In this document: one piece after another, positions 53,425 through 63,060 of the stretch
How the letters are laid out: each line of letters begins with the position of its first letter
Numbering within the stretch: the stretch's first letter is position 1
DNA from: an uncultured Roseovarius sp.
GTDB lineage: Bacteria > Pseudomonadota > Alphaproteobacteria > Rhodobacterales > Rhodobacteraceae
Direction: 5' to 3'
Length of the DNA: 64,000 nt
Assembly (NCBI GenBank): GCA_951812895.1
Contig: OX638333.1
Span: forward strand, 2,832,001-2,896,000
Program-made: the position numbers and the translations under genes
Notes under the pieces: generated by a model
Told to the model about the DNA's origin: nothing
The model's database searches: none
What the model saw: the letters and a program-made list of their open reading frames with translations, nothing else

Positions 53425-54216
53425 ATGAACATGATCAAGCAACAAACCAGAATAGAGCGGTTAGAATTTTCCATCGATGACGGGGCCGGGGACCGCGCCC
53501 GAATTGGTTTGCTGGTTCTGGAATCGGATCAGACTGTGGAATGGGAATTCCGTATGTTGACCGATTTGCCGGGTGTGTCGGTTTATCATGCACGTCTGGC
53601 CAATGACGTTACTGTTACGCCGGAAACCCTGGCAAAGATGGAAGCCGAGCTGCCGGTCGCCGCAGGCCTTATTCCACATTACATGGGCCTGAATTCCATT
53701 GGTTATGGATGCACATCGGCCTCTACCATTATTGGCGAGGGGCGGGTGGCCGAAATTATTGATCAGGTCCACCCGGGCGTGCCATCAACCAACCCGATGA
53801 GTGCGGCAAAGGCTGCGCTGAACATGTTGGGGGTCAAGCGCCTTGGCCTGCTTACACCCTATTCACCGGAGGTGACCGAAGTGATGCAGGCCCGATTCAA
53901 TGAGGCAGGTATCGCGGTGCGGGTTGTTGGGTCGTTTTACGAGGAAAGCGACCTTGTGGTTGGCAAAATTGACCCTGAATCGATCCGGCGGGCGGCGATT
54001 TCGGTGGGACAGTCACCCGACGTGGATGGCGTGTTCATTTCCTGCACCAGTCTGCGGGCGGCGGGGATCATTGAAGATGTCGAACAGGCCCTGAACAAAC
54101 CCGTAACTGCCAGCAATCACGCGTTGGCCTGGCATCTGCTGCGATTGGCAGGGGTCGAAGATACGTTGGATCATGCGGGGCAGCTATTCCGCCGGCAACT
54201 GGCATCAAAAAGCTGA
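53425..54216 (+). CDS. Asp/Glu racemase / maleate isomerase-like protein (EutA-like)
   Basis: A 263-residue protein with two pseudo-symmetric Cys sites, GYGCTSAS (C96) and ISCTSLRA (C207), as in Asp/Glu/hydantoin racemases, maleate isomerase, arylmalonate decarboxylase and EutA of ectoine use. It acts by cysteine-based proton or group transfer in the cytosol. It is the second gene of the GntR operon; the substrate is unknown. Confidence 0.85.
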   Translation: MNMIKQQTRIERLEFSIDDGAGDRARIGLLVLESDQTVEWEFRMLTDLPGVSVYHARLANDVTVTPETLAKMEAELPVAAGLIPHYMGLNSIGYGCTSASTIIGEGRVAEIIDQVHPGVPSTNPMSAAKAALNMLGVKRLGLLTPYSPEVTEVMQARFNEAGIAVRVVGSFYEESDLVVGKIDPESIRRAAISVGQSPDVDGVFISCTSLRAAGIIEDVEQALNKPVTASNHALAWHLLRLAGVEDTLDHAGQLFRRQLASKS

Positions 54217-54243
54217 CGCATCAATTCTCCACAGGACAAAATC

Positions 54244-56688
54244 ATGGTTAAACAAATTCCTTCGCATGCGCAGGTCGTCATCATTGGCGGCGGCATTCAT
54301 GGGTGCTCTGTCGCTTACCATCTGGCCAAGGAAGGCTGGAAAGATGTTGTGCTGTTGGAACGCAAACAGCTGACAAGCGGCACAACCTGGCATGCCGCCG
54401 GGCTGGTCGGGCAGCTGCAGGGCAGCCATTCCACAACGGCCTTTGCCAAATACGGCATTGAACTGCTTGAAAGCATCGAGGCCGAAACTGGGCAGAACCC
54501 CGGCTATCGCCGTTCAGGATCCATTTCAATCGCGGTGAACGAGGAACGCCATGCCGAATTGAAACGCAAAGCCGATTTTGCGGCACTTTTCGGAATCGAA
54601 GCCCACGCGATGAGTACCGAAGAGATCGCAGAGCGGTGGCCATTGATGAACCCGGAGGGTGTGTTGGGCGGTATCTACATGCCCAGTGACGGATCGGCCA
54701 ACCCAATAGATCTGACCCAGGCATTGGCAAAGGGCGCGCGTATGCATGGCGCGCAGATTTTTGAGAACATCAAGGTTGAAGAGGTGTTAGTGGAGGGCGG
54801 CCAGGCCCGCGGTGTACGTACCGAACGCGGTACGATTACTGCCGATTTTGTCGTGAACTGCGGCGGTATGTGGGCGCGCGAGCTGGGTCAGCAAAATGGT
54901 GTTGGCGTGCCACTTCATGCCTGCGAGCATTACTATCTGGTGACCGAAGCGATTCCCGATCTGCCCAACGATCTTCCGGTGCTGCGGTCCTATTGTGATG
55001 GCACATATTGGAAGGAAGATGCGGGCAAACTGCTGTTCGGTTTCGCGCATTTTCAGGCCAAACCCTGGGGCACGAAGGGTATCCCAGAGACGTTCGAATT
55101 CGACAGCCTTCCGTTTGTCGAGGACGATGTCATGTCGGTTCTGGAACTGGCAATGGAGCGTGTGCCTTTGGATGTGGGGATCAGGACATTCTTTAACGGT
55201 CCTGAAAGCTATTCTTACGACGGCCGCTTTACCTTGGGTGAAGCACCTGACATCAAAGGGTATTTTGTGCTGGCCGGTGTGAACTCCACTGGTATCCAAT
55301 CCGGCCCCGGCGCTGGCAAAGCGCTGGCCGATTGGATCATGAAGGGCCATCCGCCGATGGACCTGAGCGAGATGGATCCAAAACGCTGTGAAGAATTCCA
55401 GGCGCGCGATCTCTATCTGCAGGAAAGATGCCCCGAAACGCTGGTACTGACTTATGCCATGCACTGGCCCGGCCGCCAGCGCGAGACGGTGCGTAACCTG
55501 CGCCGCTCGCCCTTTCACCACGCACTCAAGGCCAATGGCGCCTGCTTTGCCGAGGTTCAGGGCTGGGAACGCCCCGGTTGGTTTGCCCCCGAAGGGGTAG
55601 AGCCGAAATATGACTACAGTTTTTACCGCCCCAGTTGGTTCGACTATGTGCAGCAAGAGCAGAAAGCCGCACGCGAAGCCGTGGCGATGATCGACTATAC
55701 GATGCTGGGTAAACTGATGGTTGAAGGCGCGGATGCCGAGGCGTTTCTTGATCGCATCTGCACCAATAAGATGACGATGAAACCCGGCCGCGTCGCATAT
55801 AGTTTAATGTTAAACGATCGCGGTGGTATTGAAAGCGATGTCACCGTGGCGCGCCATTCCGATGACAGTTTCATGGTGATGAGTTCCATTTCTCATACGC
55901 GCCGTGACTATCTGCATCTGCGCGACAATATTCAGCCAGGAGAGGATGTGCGCCTGCGTGATGTGACCAGCTCTTTTGGCGTGCTGGGCTTGTTGGGGCC
56001 AAAGAGCCGCGAAGTGCTGGCCAGTGTCAGCGATGTTGATCTGTCTAATGAGGCGTTCCGGTTCAACAGTTTCCAAAGCTTCCATATCGGCCATGCCAAG
56101 GTGACGGCGCAGCGACTGTCTTATTCCGGTGAATTGGGTTGGGAAATCTTTGTCACGCCGGACTTTGCCGAACATGTGTTCGAGGTGTTGATGCAGGCGG
56201 GTAAACCGCATGGTCTGCGGCTGATCGGTGGCGAGGCATTGAATGCACTGCGTGTGGAAAAGGGTTTTGTGCATTGGGGCCATGACATGGCCTATACCGA
56301 GGCGCCGCATCAGATCGGGCTGGAGTTTGCCTGTAAGCCGGAGAAGGACGTGGCCTTTGTCGGGCGCGATGCCTATCTGGCCCGAAAGGCAGAAGGGAAG
56401 GGCCCTTTTCTGTGTTCGGTTAGACTGAACAATCCTACGCCGGTTTTGCATCATAACGAGCCTGTGCTGAGAGATGGCAAGGTCGCCGGATATGTGACCG
56501 TTGGGGCCTATGGATATACCATTGGATCGGCGGTGGGTCTGTGCCTTTTGTCGTTGCCAGATGGAGAGGTTGAGAAGCAATCGGTTGAAAAAGGAAGTTT
56601 TTCGGTTCTGGTGGAAGGGGTGGAAGTTCCTGCAGAAATCAGCCTGACACCGTTTTATGACCCGAAAAGCCAGCGCATGCTGTCGTGA
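54244..56688 (+). CDS. FAD-dependent oxidoreductase with GcvT domain (dimethylglycine/sarcosine dehydrogenase-like)
   Basis: The 814-residue protein has an N-terminal DAO-type FAD domain (VVIIGGGIHGCSVAYHLAKEG, 11-31; GTTWHAAGLVGQ with the likely covalent-flavin His) and a central FAO region. The C-terminal tetrahydrofolate-binding aminomethyltransferase (GcvT) domain spans roughly 430-814. Enzymes of this architecture demethylate N-methyl amino acids and pass formaldehyde to tetrahydrofolate. Third gene of the GntR operon; an N-methylated substrate is expected. Confidence 0.9.
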   Translation: MVKQIPSHAQVVIIGGGIHGCSVAYHLAKEGWKDVVLLERKQLTSGTTWHAAGLVGQLQGSHSTTAFAKYGIELLESIEAETGQNPGYRRSGSISIAVNEERHAELKRKADFAALFGIEAHAMSTEEIAERWPLMNPEGVLGGIYMPSDGSANPIDLTQALAKGARMHGAQIFENIKVEEVLVEGGQARGVRTERGTITADFVVNCGGMWARELGQQNGVGVPLHACEHYYLVTEAIPDLPNDLPVLRSYCDGTYWKEDAGKLLFGFAHFQAKPWGTKGIPETFEFDSLPFVEDDVMSVLELAMERVPLDVGIRTFFNGPESYSYDGRFTLGEAPDIKGYFVLAGVNSTGIQSGPGAGKALADWIMKGHPPMDLSEMDPKRCEEFQARDLYLQERCPETLVLTYAMHWPGRQRETVRNLRRSPFHHALKANGACFAEVQGWERPGWFAPEGVEPKYDYSFYRPSWFDYVQQEQKAAREAVAMIDYTMLGKLMVEGADAEAFLDRICTNKMTMKPGRVAYSLMLNDRGGIESDVTVARHSDDSFMVMSSISHTRRDYLHLRDNIQPGEDVRLRDVTSSFGVLGLLGPKSREVLASVSDVDLSNEAFRFNSFQSFHIGHAKVTAQRLSYSGELGWEIFVTPDFAEHVFEVLMQAGKPHGLRLIGGEALNALRVEKGFVHWGHDMAYTEAPHQIGLEFACKPEKDVAFVGRDAYLARKAEGKGPFLCSVRLNNPTPVLHHNEPVLRDGKVAGYVTVGAYGYTIGSAVGLCLLSLPDGEVEKQSVEKGSFSVLVEGVEVPAEISLTPFYDPKSQRMLS

Positions 56689-56726
56689 CTGGGTGCAAGA
56701 TGGGATGCGTCCTATCGTTTGCTTAC

Positions 56727-57431
56727 TCAGAGCCGGGTTGTCATCCGATAGCCCGGCGCAAAGTACAACCTGGCAAATGTCACCGGCGTACCTTTCAACC
56801 AGGTGCTGCGTTCCGTGGTGAATATCGCCTCATTCAGCGATGCGCCAAGAAGGTCGGCCAAGAGTTGATCGGCGCGGGTTGCGAGGAAACTGACCTCGAT
56901 ATCGGTGAAGGGGACTTTTTGAACAAGCCATTCGTTCGGGCTGAATTCTGTAAAGGTCTCTTCCCGCGCGTCAGGTACGCTTTCCAACACGATCCAGCGA
57001 TTCTCGTATTGAAAGGGCTGCGTGTTGGACAGATGCAGGCAGCGGATATGTCGGACATTTTGCCCAAACTTAAGATCTAGCTTGGCCACCAACCACTCCG
57101 GGGCACTGGAAATTTCAGAGCTGATCAGATTGTAACGATAAGCGCCACCGCGTTCCGTAACTTCCTCTCTGACAACCGGTATCTTGAAACGCGCCTGTCG
57201 GATCGGTGCGGCTCTAACCCGCGTGCCGGACTTGCGCTTTCTGTCGAGGTACCCTTCATCTGCTAACTCACGCAGGGCCCTGTTTATCGTTGTGCGGGTT
57301 GTGGAAAATTCTTTTGCCAGGTCCGTTTCCGTCGGAAGAATGGAATCGGAAGGCCAGGTGCTGTCCTTTATTCGCCCAAGGACGATCTCTTTGATGTCGC
57401 GAAAGCTGACATTTTCTTTGGAATGTTGCAT
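56727..57431 (-). CDS. hutC: Histidine utilisation repressor HutC
   Basis: A 234-residue GntR/UTRA protein (FRDIKEIVLGRIKDSTWPSDSILPTETDLAKEFSTTRTTINRALRELADEGYLDRKRKSGTRV contains the DNA-binding half, about 10-72; key parts LPTETDLA and RTTINRAL). It is the standard urocanate-responsive repressor of hut genes and is adjacent to them. It is divergent from hutD across a 45-bp space with two candidate sites. Confidence 0.92.
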   Translation of the reverse strand: MQHSKENVSFRDIKEIVLGRIKDSTWPSDSILPTETDLAKEFSTTRTTINRALRELADEGYLDRKRKSGTRVRAAPIRQARFKIPVVREEVTERGGAYRYNLISSEISSAPEWLVAKLDLKFGQNVRHIRCLHLSNTQPFQYENRWIVLESVPDAREETFTEFSPNEWLVQKVPFTDIEVSFLATRADQLLADLLGASLNEAIFTTERSTWLKGTPVTFARLYFAPGYRMTTRL

Positions 57432-57452
57432 CTGGCCTTACTGTGATTAACC

Positions 57453-57481
57453 CGTATACATATATTATATAACAGTATGCA
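57453..57481. promoter_or_regulatory. Tandem candidate HutC sites, hutC/hutD
   Basis: CGTATACA (57453-57460) and AGTATGCA (57474-57481), 21 bp apart, flank an AT-rich stretch that could be a -10. The same spacing recurs between hutF and hutI. Confidence 0.6.
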
Positions 57482-58052
57482 TAAAAAAGATTGCAGAAAT
57501 CTCGTGCCGACACTTTTTGAAAAGAAAAGATACACAGTGATGCCGTGGAAAAACGGCCACGGTATCACCCGGGAAATCGCGTCAGAGGTGGAGAACGCGT
57601 CTATGCTGTGGCGGTTGAGTCTGGCAGATGTTCAGTGTGACGGGCCGTTTTCGGTGTTTCCGGACACGGAAAGGCTCTTGACCGTTGTGTCAGGTAAGGG
57701 GATGGATCTGCACGGCCCGGATACTACATTTGCCGCCCGACCCCTCGCACCGCTCCGTTTTCCGGGGGATATCCCTGTTGACGGCATTTGCCTTGATGGG
57801 CCGGTGCAGAACTTCAACCTGATATTCGATCCGCGTCGCATAGAAGCGGATGTTTCTTTGATGGATGGTCAGTTGCATGACAGTGCTACGCACGAATCAC
57901 GCGTGGCACTACATGTGTTGTCCGGGGGGATTTCTGTAGCAGGCTGCGCAGGGCTGAACTTGGGCGATACCGGGCTTTTTAACCCGGAAGAACTGGCGCT
58001 TTGTGATGTCAGTGCGGCGCAGTTCCTGCAGGTTTCACTGCGCCGCATTTGA
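57477..58052 (+). CDS. hutD: HutD-family protein
   Basis: A 191-residue cupin-like HutD protein (VMPWKNGHGITREIA near the start; PFSVFPDTERLLTVVSG; VDGICLDGPVQNFNLIFDP). HutD is thought to limit urocanate or histidine flux; its biochemistry is not settled. The ATG at 57477 lies inside a candidate operator; GTG 57504 (VPTLFEKKRY) is a credible alternative start. Confidence 0.88.
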   Translation: MHKKDCRNLVPTLFEKKRYTVMPWKNGHGITREIASEVENASMLWRLSLADVQCDGPFSVFPDTERLLTVVSGKGMDLHGPDTTFAARPLAPLRFPGDIPVDGICLDGPVQNFNLIFDPRRIEADVSLMDGQLHDSATHESRVALHVLSGGISVAGCAGLNLGDTGLFNPEELALCDVSAAQFLQVSLRRI

Positions 58053-58063
58053 TTCCCCGCACG

Positions 58064-59425
58064 CTATAGACCCTCGGTCAGTTCCGCGATCGTGGTCCGG
58101 TAATTCGCAACAATACCCTCTCGGTGAATATGCTGGCCATTTTTGACCATGTGCCGACCTGCGGACCATGTATCGGTGACAACATTGTCAGACGCAGCAA
58201 AGCACAACCCATCCAGGATTTGTTCATCTTTCAGGGCACACAGGGCCGGATCGTCCCGCGTGATTGCAACCAGATCGGCAAGCTTGCCGACCTCAATCGC
58301 ACCCGCATCCCGGCCGAGCGCCTGAGCCCCACCTCTGGCTGCGCCGGTGTACAGGGTGTGCCCGGTTGACCCATCACTGGGGGCCAGCACGTTGCGCGAC
58401 GTATCACGCAGGCGCTGCGAATATTCTAATGTGCGAAGCTCTTCTGTCAGCGAAATACGCACGTTCGAATCGGATCCAACGCCAAAGACGCCGTTTTGCT
58501 CCAGATAAGTCGGGCCATTGAACGGGCCATCACCCAAATTTGCCTCGGTAATCGGGCAAAGACCGGCTACAGCGCCGCTTTGTGCCATCTTGATCGTCTC
58601 ACCCTCTGTCATGTGAGTGGCGTGGATCAGGCACCAGCGATCATTGACATCGGCGTTGTCCAATAGCCAATCCACCGGGCGCTTGCCAAGCGCGGCCTCG
58701 ACATCATTCACTTCCTTCATCTGTTCCGAAATGTGGATATGAACCGGGCCGTCCGGTGTGTGTTCCAGTACCCGGGCAAGATCATCGGGTGATGTTGCGC
58801 GCAGGGAATGCGGCGCAATACCAACCCGCGCGTCCGCAGGCATATCGGCAAGGTTGGCGCGGCACTCTTCCCGCAGCTGCAAAAACCGATCCACATCGTT
58901 TGAGAAACGCAGTTGCCCGCCTGCCAGCGCCTCTTGCTGAACACCGCCATAAGTATACAGAACAGGCAAATGCGTGTGACCTATCCCCGTGTTGGAAGCC
59001 GCGGCAAAGACCCTGTTGCTTAACTCAGACAGTGCCGCGTAGGGCGTTCCGTCGGGTTGATGGTGCACATAATGGAATTCGCCTACTGATGCATACCCGG
59101 CCTCTTGCATTTCCATAAAGGTCAGCGCGGCGATGGCCTCTACATGCTCCGGTGTCAGGCGACCCAGGAATTTGTACATCAATTCGCGCCAGGTCCAGAA
59201 GCTTTCCCGACCAGCGGCCCGGAATTCGGTCATTCCGGCCATTGCGCGTTGAAATGTATGGCTGTGCAAATTGCCCAGAGACGGAAGAAGCACGTCAACC
59301 TGCGTGTCTCCTGATTCGGGGCGGTCATCGGTTTCTATCGAGGTGATCGATTGGTCTTCAATCTTCAGACGCACGTTCTGCGCCCATGTGGAATTCAGCA
59401 GGGCTGTGTTGGCATAAATGTACAT
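58064..59425 (-). CDS. hutF: Formimidoylglutamate deiminase HutF
   Basis: A 453-residue amidohydrolase. Metal ligands are in [15 protein letters not shown] (about 51-65), with further His in GIAPHSLRA and VHIHISEQ and the Asp site in [10 protein letters not shown]. It removes ammonia from N-formimino-L-glutamate to give N-formylglutamate, the substrate of HutG downstream. Divergent from hutI. Confidence 0.94.
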   Translation of the reverse strand: MYIYANTALLNSTWAQNVRLKIEDQSITSIETDDRPESGDTQVDVLLPSLGNLHSHTFQRAMAGMTEFRAAGRESFWTWRELMYKFLGRLTPEHVEAIAALTFMEMQEAGYASVGEFHYVHHQPDGTPYAALSELSNRVFAAASNTGIGHTHLPVLYTYGGVQQEALAGGQLRFSNDVDRFLQLREECRANLADMPADARVGIAPHSLRATSPDDLARVLEHTPDGPVHIHISEQMKEVNDVEAALGKRPVDWLLDNADVNDRWCLIHATHMTEGETIKMAQSGAVAGLCPITEANLGDGPFNGPTYLEQNGVFGVGSDSNVRISLTEELRTLEYSQRLRDTSRNVLAPSDGSTGHTLYTGAARGGAQALGRDAGAIEVGKLADLVAITRDDPALCALKDEQILDGLCFAASDNVVTDTWSAGRHMVKNGQHIHREGIVANYRTTIAELTEGL

Positions 59426-59435
59426 TTATTTCTCT

Positions 59436-59470
59436 ATTATGTGTATACATAATTTTTCTACCAGTATACA
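59436..59470. promoter_or_regulatory. Tandem candidate HutC sites, hutF/hutI
   Basis: ATTATGTGTATACATAAT (59436-59453; 16 of 18 positions symmetric) contains TGTATACA at 59442-59449. A second AGTATACA follows at 59463-59470, again 21 bp on. It lies between the divergent hutF and hutI starts. Confidence 0.7.
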
Positions 59471-59510
59471 AAACCGCAATCAAGTAGTTCATGCAAATGG
59501 AATCAATCTG

Positions 59511-60716
59511 ATGGGACACAGGGTAATTCGCGGTGCGACAGTGGCGACTATGGCTGAGACCGATGTCGCCTATGGTTTGATCGAACAGGCCGCTATCGCA
59601 ATTGAAGGTGAAAACATCGTTTGGGTCGGTCCACAGAATGATCTGCCCGATGCCTATGCCGATTTAGAACAGGTCTCTGCAGACGGAAAGCTGATCACAC
59701 CGGGGTTCATTGATGCGCATACCCACGTTGTCGCTGGTGGCAACCGTGCGGAAGAATTTGAGATGCGCCTGAATGGTGCGTCTTATGAAGAAGTGGCGCG
59801 GGCTGGGGGCGGTATTATCTCGACTGTGCGCGCCACCCGTGCCGCGACTGAGGAAGAGCTTGTTGCAGACGCATTGCCGCGTGTGGATGCGTTGATCGCC
59901 GAAGGGGTCAGCGCGCTGGAAATCAAATCCGGCTATGGGCTGGAACGCGAAACCGAACTGCGGATGCTCCGCGCTGCCCGCCAGATTGAGAAAATGCGTC
60001 CTGTCCGGGTGTCCACCACCTTTCTGGGTGCCCACGCGGTGCCACCGGAATATGCCGGGCGTGCCGATGATTACATCACCGAGGTTTGTATTCCTACTCT
60101 GCACGCCGCCCATGCAGAGGGATTGGTTGATGCGGTCGACGGATTTTGTGAAGGCATCGCATTTGACCCGGATCAGATTGCTCGCGTCTTTGACGAGGCG
60201 AAAAAACTGGGCCTGCCGGTAAAACTGCACGCCGAACAGCTCTCTAACCTTGGGGGCAGCAAACTCGCCGCTTCCTATGGCGCTATGTCTTCGGACCATA
60301 TTGAATATCTGGACGAGGAAGGCGTGATCGCAATGGCCGAGGCCGGGACCAGCGCGGTCATCCTGCCCGGTGCATTCTACACGATACGCGAAACCCAGGT
60401 TCCGCCAATTGACCTGTTGCGCAAGCATGCAGTTCCAATCGCACTGGCCACGGATTGCAATCCCGGTTCTTCACCGCTGACATCGTTGCTGTTGACCATG
60501 AATATGGGCTGTACGCTGTTCCGGATGACGCCGGAAGAAACGCTGGCTGGTGTCACACGTGAAGCCGCACGCGCTCTGCGTTTGGCTGACACAGGAACTA
60601 TCGAGCCCGGCAAACGCGCTGACCTGGCAATTTGGAATGTTAAACATCCGGCCGAGCTTTCTTATCGGATCGGGTTCAACCCTCTCCACAAACGCATCTT
60701 TGGAGGCGCCTCATGA
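59511..60716 (+). CDS. hutI: Imidazolonepropionase HutI
   Basis: The start is ATG 59511 ([18 protein letters not shown]); an ATG at 59418 overlaps hutF and the operator and is rejected. The 401-residue amidohydrolase has [22 protein letters not shown] and the later Zn/active-site block [13 protein letters not shown], then [10 protein letters not shown]. It hydrolyses imidazolone-5-propionate to N-formimino-L-glutamate. It overlaps the hutH start (ATGA). Confidence 0.95.
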   Translation: MGHRVIRGATVATMAETDVAYGLIEQAAIAIEGENIVWVGPQNDLPDAYADLEQVSADGKLITPGFIDAHTHVVAGGNRAEEFEMRLNGASYEEVARAGGGIISTVRATRAATEEELVADALPRVDALIAEGVSALEIKSGYGLERETELRMLRAARQIEKMRPVRVSTTFLGAHAVPPEYAGRADDYITEVCIPTLHAAHAEGLVDAVDGFCEGIAFDPDQIARVFDEAKKLGLPVKLHAEQLSNLGGSKLAASYGAMSSDHIEYLDEEGVIAMAEAGTSAVILPGAFYTIRETQVPPIDLLRKHAVPIALATDCNPGSSPLTSLLLTMNMGCTLFRMTPEETLAGVTREAARALRLADTGTIEPGKRADLAIWNVKHPAELSYRIGFNPLHKRIFGGAS

Positions 60717-62248
60717 CGACCCTAGTACTCTCCCCCGGCGAAGCCAGCCACGAACAGCTCGAAGACATTTATCGCAACGAAACGACGGCGTCGCTTGACC
60801 CGGCCTGCAAGCCGCTGATCGAAGAAGCGGCCAGTCGTATCAGTGCCGCCGCCGCGGGCAGCGAAGCCGTCTACGGCGTTAACACCGGCTTTGGCAAACT
60901 CGCTTCGATCAAGATCGCACCAGAAGATACGGCCACCCTGCAGCGCAATCTGATCATTTCGCATTGCTGTGGCGTGGGTGAGCCTGTTTCGCGCCGCATC
61001 ACGCGCCTGATGATGACCCTGAAACTTCTGTCCTTTGGCCGCGGGGCTTCTGGTGTGCGGTGGGAGCTGGTTGAGCTTCTGCAAAATATGCTGGCCAAAG
61101 GTGTAACACCGGTCATCCCGTCGCAGGGGTCGGTTGGTGCCTCTGGTGACCTGGCGCCTTTGGCGCATATGACCGCCGTTGTTCTGGGTGAGGGTGAAGC
61201 TGAATTCGACGGCGAAATTATGCCCGGTGCCAAGGCGTTGGAGCGGGCCGGGCTAAGCCCCATCGCACTTGGCCCCAAAGAGGGTCTGGCCTTTATCAAC
61301 GGGACACAATTTTCGACCGCTTTCGCGCTGGCGGGTCTCTATGATGCCTGGCGTGCTGCGAAAACCTCTTTGGTGTCCTGTGCGATGTCAACCGATGCGA
61401 TCATGGGGTCAACGGCGCCTTTGCAGCCAGAGATTCACACGCTTCGCGGCCACCGCGGCCAGATCGAAGTTGCGGAAACCATGAGCAACATTCTGGCGGG
61501 TTCCGAAATCCGTGAAAGCCACCGCGATGGTGATACCAGGGTACAGGATCCTTACTGCATTCGCTGTCAGCCACAGGTGGCCGGTGCAGCCATGGATGTT
61601 TTGCGTCAGGCGGCGAACACCCTGCTGATCGAAGCCAACGCCGCAACAGACAACCCCTTGGTGCTGACCAAGGCCAATCTTATCGTGTCAGGCGGAAACT
61701 TTCATGCCGAACCCGTGGGCTTTGCCGCGGATATGATCGCACTGGCCGTGTCAGAAATCGGCGCCATTTCTCAACGCCGCGTGGCACTGATGGTGGACCC
61801 GACGCTCAGCTTTGACTTGCCCCCGTTCCTGACGCCGGAACCTGGGTTGAATTCCGGTCTGATGATTGCAGAAGTCACCACCGCTGCGTTGATGAGCGAG
61901 AACAAGCATCTCGCCAACCCTTGTGTCACGGACAGCACGCCGACCTCGGCCAATCAGGAAGATCACGTGTCCATGGCGGCCCACGGCGCGCGCCGGCTGG
62001 GGCAGATGATCGAAAATCTGTATCATATTCTGGGTGTTGAAGTTTTGTGCGCATCCCGTGGTATTGAATTCCGCGCGCCCATGCAGACCAGCGCAAAGCT
62101 CAGTCAGGCAATCGCGCGGTTCCGCCAAAACGTGACGAGCCTTGGATCCGACCGTTATATGGCACCTGATCTGGTAGCTGCCAAAAACCTCGTTTCCGAG
62201 GGCGCACTTCTGGATGCGGTAGATGTGGCCCTGCCGGAGCTGGCCTGA
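60713..62248 (+). CDS. hutH: Histidine ammonia-lyase HutH
   Basis: A 511-residue enzyme with the MIO-forming Ala-Ser-Gly (143-145) in [14 protein letters not shown], plus [11 protein letters not shown] (about 54-64). It deaminates L-histidine to trans-urocanate. Coupled to hutI and, by a one-base overlap (TGATG), to hutG. Confidence 0.96.
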   Translation: MTTLVLSPGEASHEQLEDIYRNETTASLDPACKPLIEEAASRISAAAAGSEAVYGVNTGFGKLASIKIAPEDTATLQRNLIISHCCGVGEPVSRRITRLMMTLKLLSFGRGASGVRWELVELLQNMLAKGVTPVIPSQGSVGASGDLAPLAHMTAVVLGEGEAEFDGEIMPGAKALERAGLSPIALGPKEGLAFINGTQFSTAFALAGLYDAWRAAKTSLVSCAMSTDAIMGSTAPLQPEIHTLRGHRGQIEVAETMSNILAGSEIRESHRDGDTRVQDPYCIRCQPQVAGAAMDVLRQAANTLLIEANAATDNPLVLTKANLIVSGGNFHAEPVGFAADMIALAVSEIGAISQRRVALMVDPTLSFDLPPFLTPEPGLNSGLMIAEVTTAALMSENKHLANPCVTDSTPTSANQEDHVSMAAHGARRLGQMIENLYHILGVEVLCASRGIEFRAPMQTSAKLSQAIARFRQNVTSLGSDRYMAPDLVAAKNLVSEGALLDAVDVALPELA

Positions 62249-63042
62249 TGCAGGTTTTTGAGGTCCTGCAGGGCGATAGCCCCGTCGTACTCGGTCAGCC
62301 TCATGGTGGAACGCATGTCCCTGAGGCTATCGCAACGCGCCTGAATGAAAACGGGCGCGGACTTGCGGATACAGATTGGCACATTACACGCCTTTTTGAC
62401 GGGCTTTTACCTGATGCGACGGTGGTGAAATCTAACATTCATCGCTACGTCATCGATGCCAATCGTGATCCGTCTGGTGTGTCGCTTTATCCCGGCCAGA
62501 ACACGACCACATTGGTGCCTTTGACAGATTTTGATGGTACGGATATTTGGTCAGAGGGTCAGGAACCGTCTGAGGATGAGGTGGAACAGCGTCGAGCCGC
62601 CTATCACGCGCCCTATCACGATGCACTACCTGCAGAGCTGGAGCGAGTACACAACAAACACGGCGTTGCCATCCTGTTTGACTGCCATTCGATCCGTTCG
62701 AACATCCCGTTTTTGTTCGAAGGTGAATTGCCAATCTTCAACACAGGTACAAATCTGGGCGCAACCTGCGCGCCTGCTATTGAGACCGCCGTGAATGCAG
62801 TAGCCGAAGCCTCCGGGCTGGGTGCAGTCCTGAACGGACGCTTCAAAGGGGGCTGGACGACCCGCCACTACGGTCGTCCTGAAACCGGGATTCATGCCGT
62901 TCAGATGGAAATCTCGCAACGCGCCTACATGGAAGAGACCCCACCATGGAACTGGCGCGATGATCGCGCTGCAATTACACGACCGCATTTGCAGCAAATG
63001 CTTGAAAAATTATCAGAAATTGCCCTTTCGGGCACGCTTTAA
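62248..63042 (+). CDS. hutG: N-formylglutamate deformylase HutG
   Basis: A 264-residue M20-like N-formylglutamate amidohydrolase (LGQPHGGTHVPEAI near the N-terminus; VIDANRDPSGVSLYPGQN; AILFDCHSIRSNIPFLF). It yields glutamate and formate from HutF's product, completing the five-step pathway. Confidence 0.93.
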   Translation: MQVFEVLQGDSPVVLGQPHGGTHVPEAIATRLNENGRGLADTDWHITRLFDGLLPDATVVKSNIHRYVIDANRDPSGVSLYPGQNTTTLVPLTDFDGTDIWSEGQEPSEDEVEQRRAAYHAPYHDALPAELERVHNKHGVAILFDCHSIRSNIPFLFEGELPIFNTGTNLGATCAPAIETAVNAVAEASGLGAVLNGRFKGGWTTRHYGRPETGIHAVQMEISQRAYMEETPPWNWRDDRAAITRPHLQQMLEKLSEIALSGTL

Positions 63043-63060
63043 TCGGAAAGGTAAAAAACA

